In this document: positions 13,365 through 14,666 of the stretch, one piece after another
Numbering within the stretch: the stretch's first letter is position 1
How the letters are laid out: every line of letters begins with the position of its first letter
Source of the DNA: Candidatus Parcubacteria bacterium
GTDB lineage: Bacteria > Patescibacteriota > Minisyncoccia > JAHIHE01 > JAGLIN01
DNA: 14,666 nt
Direction: 5' to 3'
Assembly (NCBI GenBank): GCA_023142975.1
Contig: JAGLIN010000043.1
Coordinates: 1-14,666 of the forward strand
Translations under genes and position numbers: made by a program
Notes under the pieces: model-generated
Databases searched by the model: none
Seen by the model: the letters and a program-made list of their open reading frames with translations, nothing else
Told to the model about the DNA's origin: nothing

Positions 13365-13617
13365 AGGAAAGGTGAAAAGTTGAATGATGCTTTAAATTTT
13401 CATAATTTAAATCTACATTCTTTCCTTGTCGGTGACGGCAAGTGATGGTAAACCCTGCCTGGTGCAAGAGCAAATCCTGAGCAATCGGGAAAAAAGTAGC
13501 TCGCTTGATCTCGTCAGCAATGGCGGAACTAGATAGATGATTATCGCTTTGATTTTATATCAAGGAACAAAATTCGGCTTATTATTTATTTATTTTAAGC
13601 GATTTGAAATACGAACT

Positions 13618-14666
13618 ATGAAACGATCAGAATTAATTTTCAATATCCTCTTGGTGCCAGTAGATTTTTTAATGATTATGATGGCGGGAATGCTGGCATA
13701 TTCTTTAAGATTTAGCGCGGAGTTATCGCAATTAAGACCAATCGTTTTTGATTTGCCATTTAGAAATTTTATGGAGATAACATTTGCTGTGTCTCCTGTT
13801 TTTATTATCTCCTTTGCTTTAATAGGTTTATATAGCTTAAGCAATACACGCAAGCTTTGGAAAGAAATATTCCAAATTATGATTGGCGTTTCAGCTGGTT
13901 TTATGGTTGTAATTTTTATCGCTTTTATGCAGCGGGAAATGTTCTCTTCCCGTTTTATATTTTTCGCAGCCTGGTTTTTCGCAATCGCGACTGTTATTTC
14001 CGGTCGAGTTATGATTAGAATTATTCAGAGCTGGCTGGCTCATAAATACAAACTCGGTTTTCACAGATTAGTTTTGTTGGGCGATAACGGAATTGTCAAA
14101 ACGGTGCACAAAGAAATTAAGAAAAATAAAATTCTTGGCTATAAAGTAGTTCGCAAATTAAGAGATTTTAAAATAGAAGAATTAGAAAGAATTTTTAAAG
14201 ATCCTGGCATTGATGAAATAATTCTCTGTTCTACAAAAGTAGAAAGAGAAAGAATTCACGATCTGCTTGATTTCTGTCAAGAAAAAAATATTGACTTCAA
14301 ATTCGTTCCCGATATGTTCCAAGCGCAAGCGGCGCTTTTTGAAATGCAAACTATTTCAGATATTACTTTCATTGAAGTAAAAAGAACCCCTCTTGACGGC
14401 TGGGGAAAAATTATCAAAAGAATTTTTGATATTATCGCGTCTTTTTTTGGGCTTATTATTCTATCGCCGTTTTTTATAATAATGGCGCTTATTATAAAAT
14501 CGGATAGCGCTGGTCCGGTTTTTGCGAGACTTGAAAGGATTAGTCGCGGCAAAAAATTTAAACTTTACAAATTTCGTTCAATGATAAAAAATGCGCATAG
14601 CTTGAAATATGATCAAGACGGAAATCTTACTCCGGAATTCGCAAAATATAATGAACGCGAAGAAGG
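13618..14666 (+). CDS. Initiating sugar-phosphate transferase (WcaJ/WbaP-like polyprenyl glycosylphosphotransferase), 3' end outside window
   Basis: Membrane enzyme that transfers a sugar-1-phosphate from a nucleotide sugar to undecaprenyl phosphate, the first step of polysaccharide or glycan assembly. The visible 349 residues show four N-terminal hydrophobic segments (about 8-28, 52-73, 85-104, 112-128), a Rossmann-like cytoplasmic domain beginning HRLVLLGDNG, and the start of the catalytic sugar transferase domain: VKRTPLDGWGKIIKRIFDI, the membrane-dipping helix IASFFGLIILSPFFIIMALIIK, then DSAGPVFARLERISRGKKFKLYKFRSM. The frame is open to the window edge, so the catalytic C-terminus is not seen. 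ATG 13618 lies 17 nt after the RNase P RNA with no terminator or clear promoter between, so read-through from rnpB is likely. No Shine-Dalgarno sequence is evident. Confidence 0.92.
   Translation, partial: MKRSELIFNILLVPVDFLMIMMAGMLAYSLRFSAELSQLRPIVFDLPFRNFMEITFAVSPVFIISFALIGLYSLSNTRKLWKEIFQIMIGVSAGFMVVIFIAFMQREMFSSRFIFFAAWFFAIATVISGRVMIRIIQSWLAHKYKLGFHRLVLLGDNGIVKTVHKEIKKNKILGYKVVRKLRDFKIEELERIFKDPGIDEIILCSTKVERERIHDLLDFCQEKNIDFKFVPDMFQAQAALFEMQTISDITFIEVKRTPLDGWGKIIKRIFDIIASFFGLIILSPFFIIMALIIKSDSAGPVFARLERISRGKKFKLYKFRSMIKNAHSLKYDQDGNLTPEFAKYNEREE

Larger units (their letters stand above)
12831..13600 (+). ncRNA. rnpB: RNase P RNA (M1 RNA), enlarged
   Basis: Catalytic RNA that removes tRNA 5' leaders. 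Core helices can be assigned by pairing: P1 GCTTAAAATA (12831-12840) with TATTTTAAGC (13591-13600); P2 GATAATC (12849-12855) with GATTATC (13539-13545); P4 AAGTCCGAA (12963-12971) with TTCGGCTT (13573-13580), with the universal bulged U; P5 CACC (12972-12975) with GGTG (13461-13464); P7 GGCAG (13071-13075) with CTGCC (13455-13459). Conserved single-stranded motifs GAGGAAAGTCCG, GCCACAGAGACAA and GATGGTAAACC are present. The gene is about 770 nt, roughly twice E. coli's 377. Extra sequence lies in P3 (12857-12958), at the P5.1 position (12976-13068), in P9 (13107-13260) and in P12 (13289-13364). P3 and P12 are near copies. The P15 loop (AGCAAT) lacks GGU. No terminator follows before the next gene. 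Confidence 0.97.

Overview
The window looks like a piece of a Candidate Phyla Radiation (Patescibacteria, Parcubacteria-like) chromosome. This is an inference from strong A+T bias, compact genes, a tRNA gene without an encoded CCA end, a lone XerC/D-type recombinase, and many short palindromic repeats between and even inside genes. No 16S rRNA or ribosomal operon is present to confirm it.

Layout, left to right. Positions 1-2270 hold the C-terminal part of a UvrD/PcrA helicase (cut by the window edge), a palindromic intergenic element, and ksgA (16S rRNA dimethyltransferase). Both genes carry an in-frame palindrome that adds a short peptide. Positions 2281-2992 are a probable toxin-antitoxin pair (unrecognised upstream protein plus RelE/ParE-like toxin) with its own promoter. 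Positions 3018-5133 are a self-contained two-gene operon with promoter, leader hairpin, SPFH/band-7 membrane protein, overlapping membrane protein with a soluble tail, and Rho-independent terminator. Then come an MBL-fold hydrolase (5189-5839), a second palindromic element (5859-6011), a small membrane protein, gyrA (6410-8884), a class I methyltransferase (8941-9495) and a solute-binding lipoprotein (9607-10986) that ends at a bidirectional terminator. On the minus strand lie a tRNA-Ile gene with anticodon UAU and a tyrosine recombinase. Positions 12310-12796 have no gene and hold several inverted repeats. The RNase P RNA gene (12831-13600) follows, and directly after it an initiating sugar-phosphate transferase that runs off the right edge.

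The most striking item is rnpB. It has a near-perfect promoter, and its ends and core helices (P1, P2, P4 with the bulged U, P5, P7, P15) can be assigned by base pairing. It is about 770 nt, against about 377 nt for E. coli. The extra length sits in peripheral helices: an enlarged P3, a four-way-junction insertion at the P5.1 position, a long P9, and an enlarged P12. P3 and P12 are near-copies of the same hairpin. Its P15 loop lacks the GGU motif that binds tRNA CCA ends, which fits the CCA-less tRNA gene in the same window.

Most genes are housekeeping (repair, rRNA modification, topology, tRNA, tRNA processing, recombination). The less ordinary parts are the toxin-antitoxin pair, the SPFH operon, the in-gene palindromes, the UAU-anticodon tRNA-Ile, and a recurring extended -10 motif lying exactly 6 nt upstream of several gene starts, which suggests leaderless transcripts.
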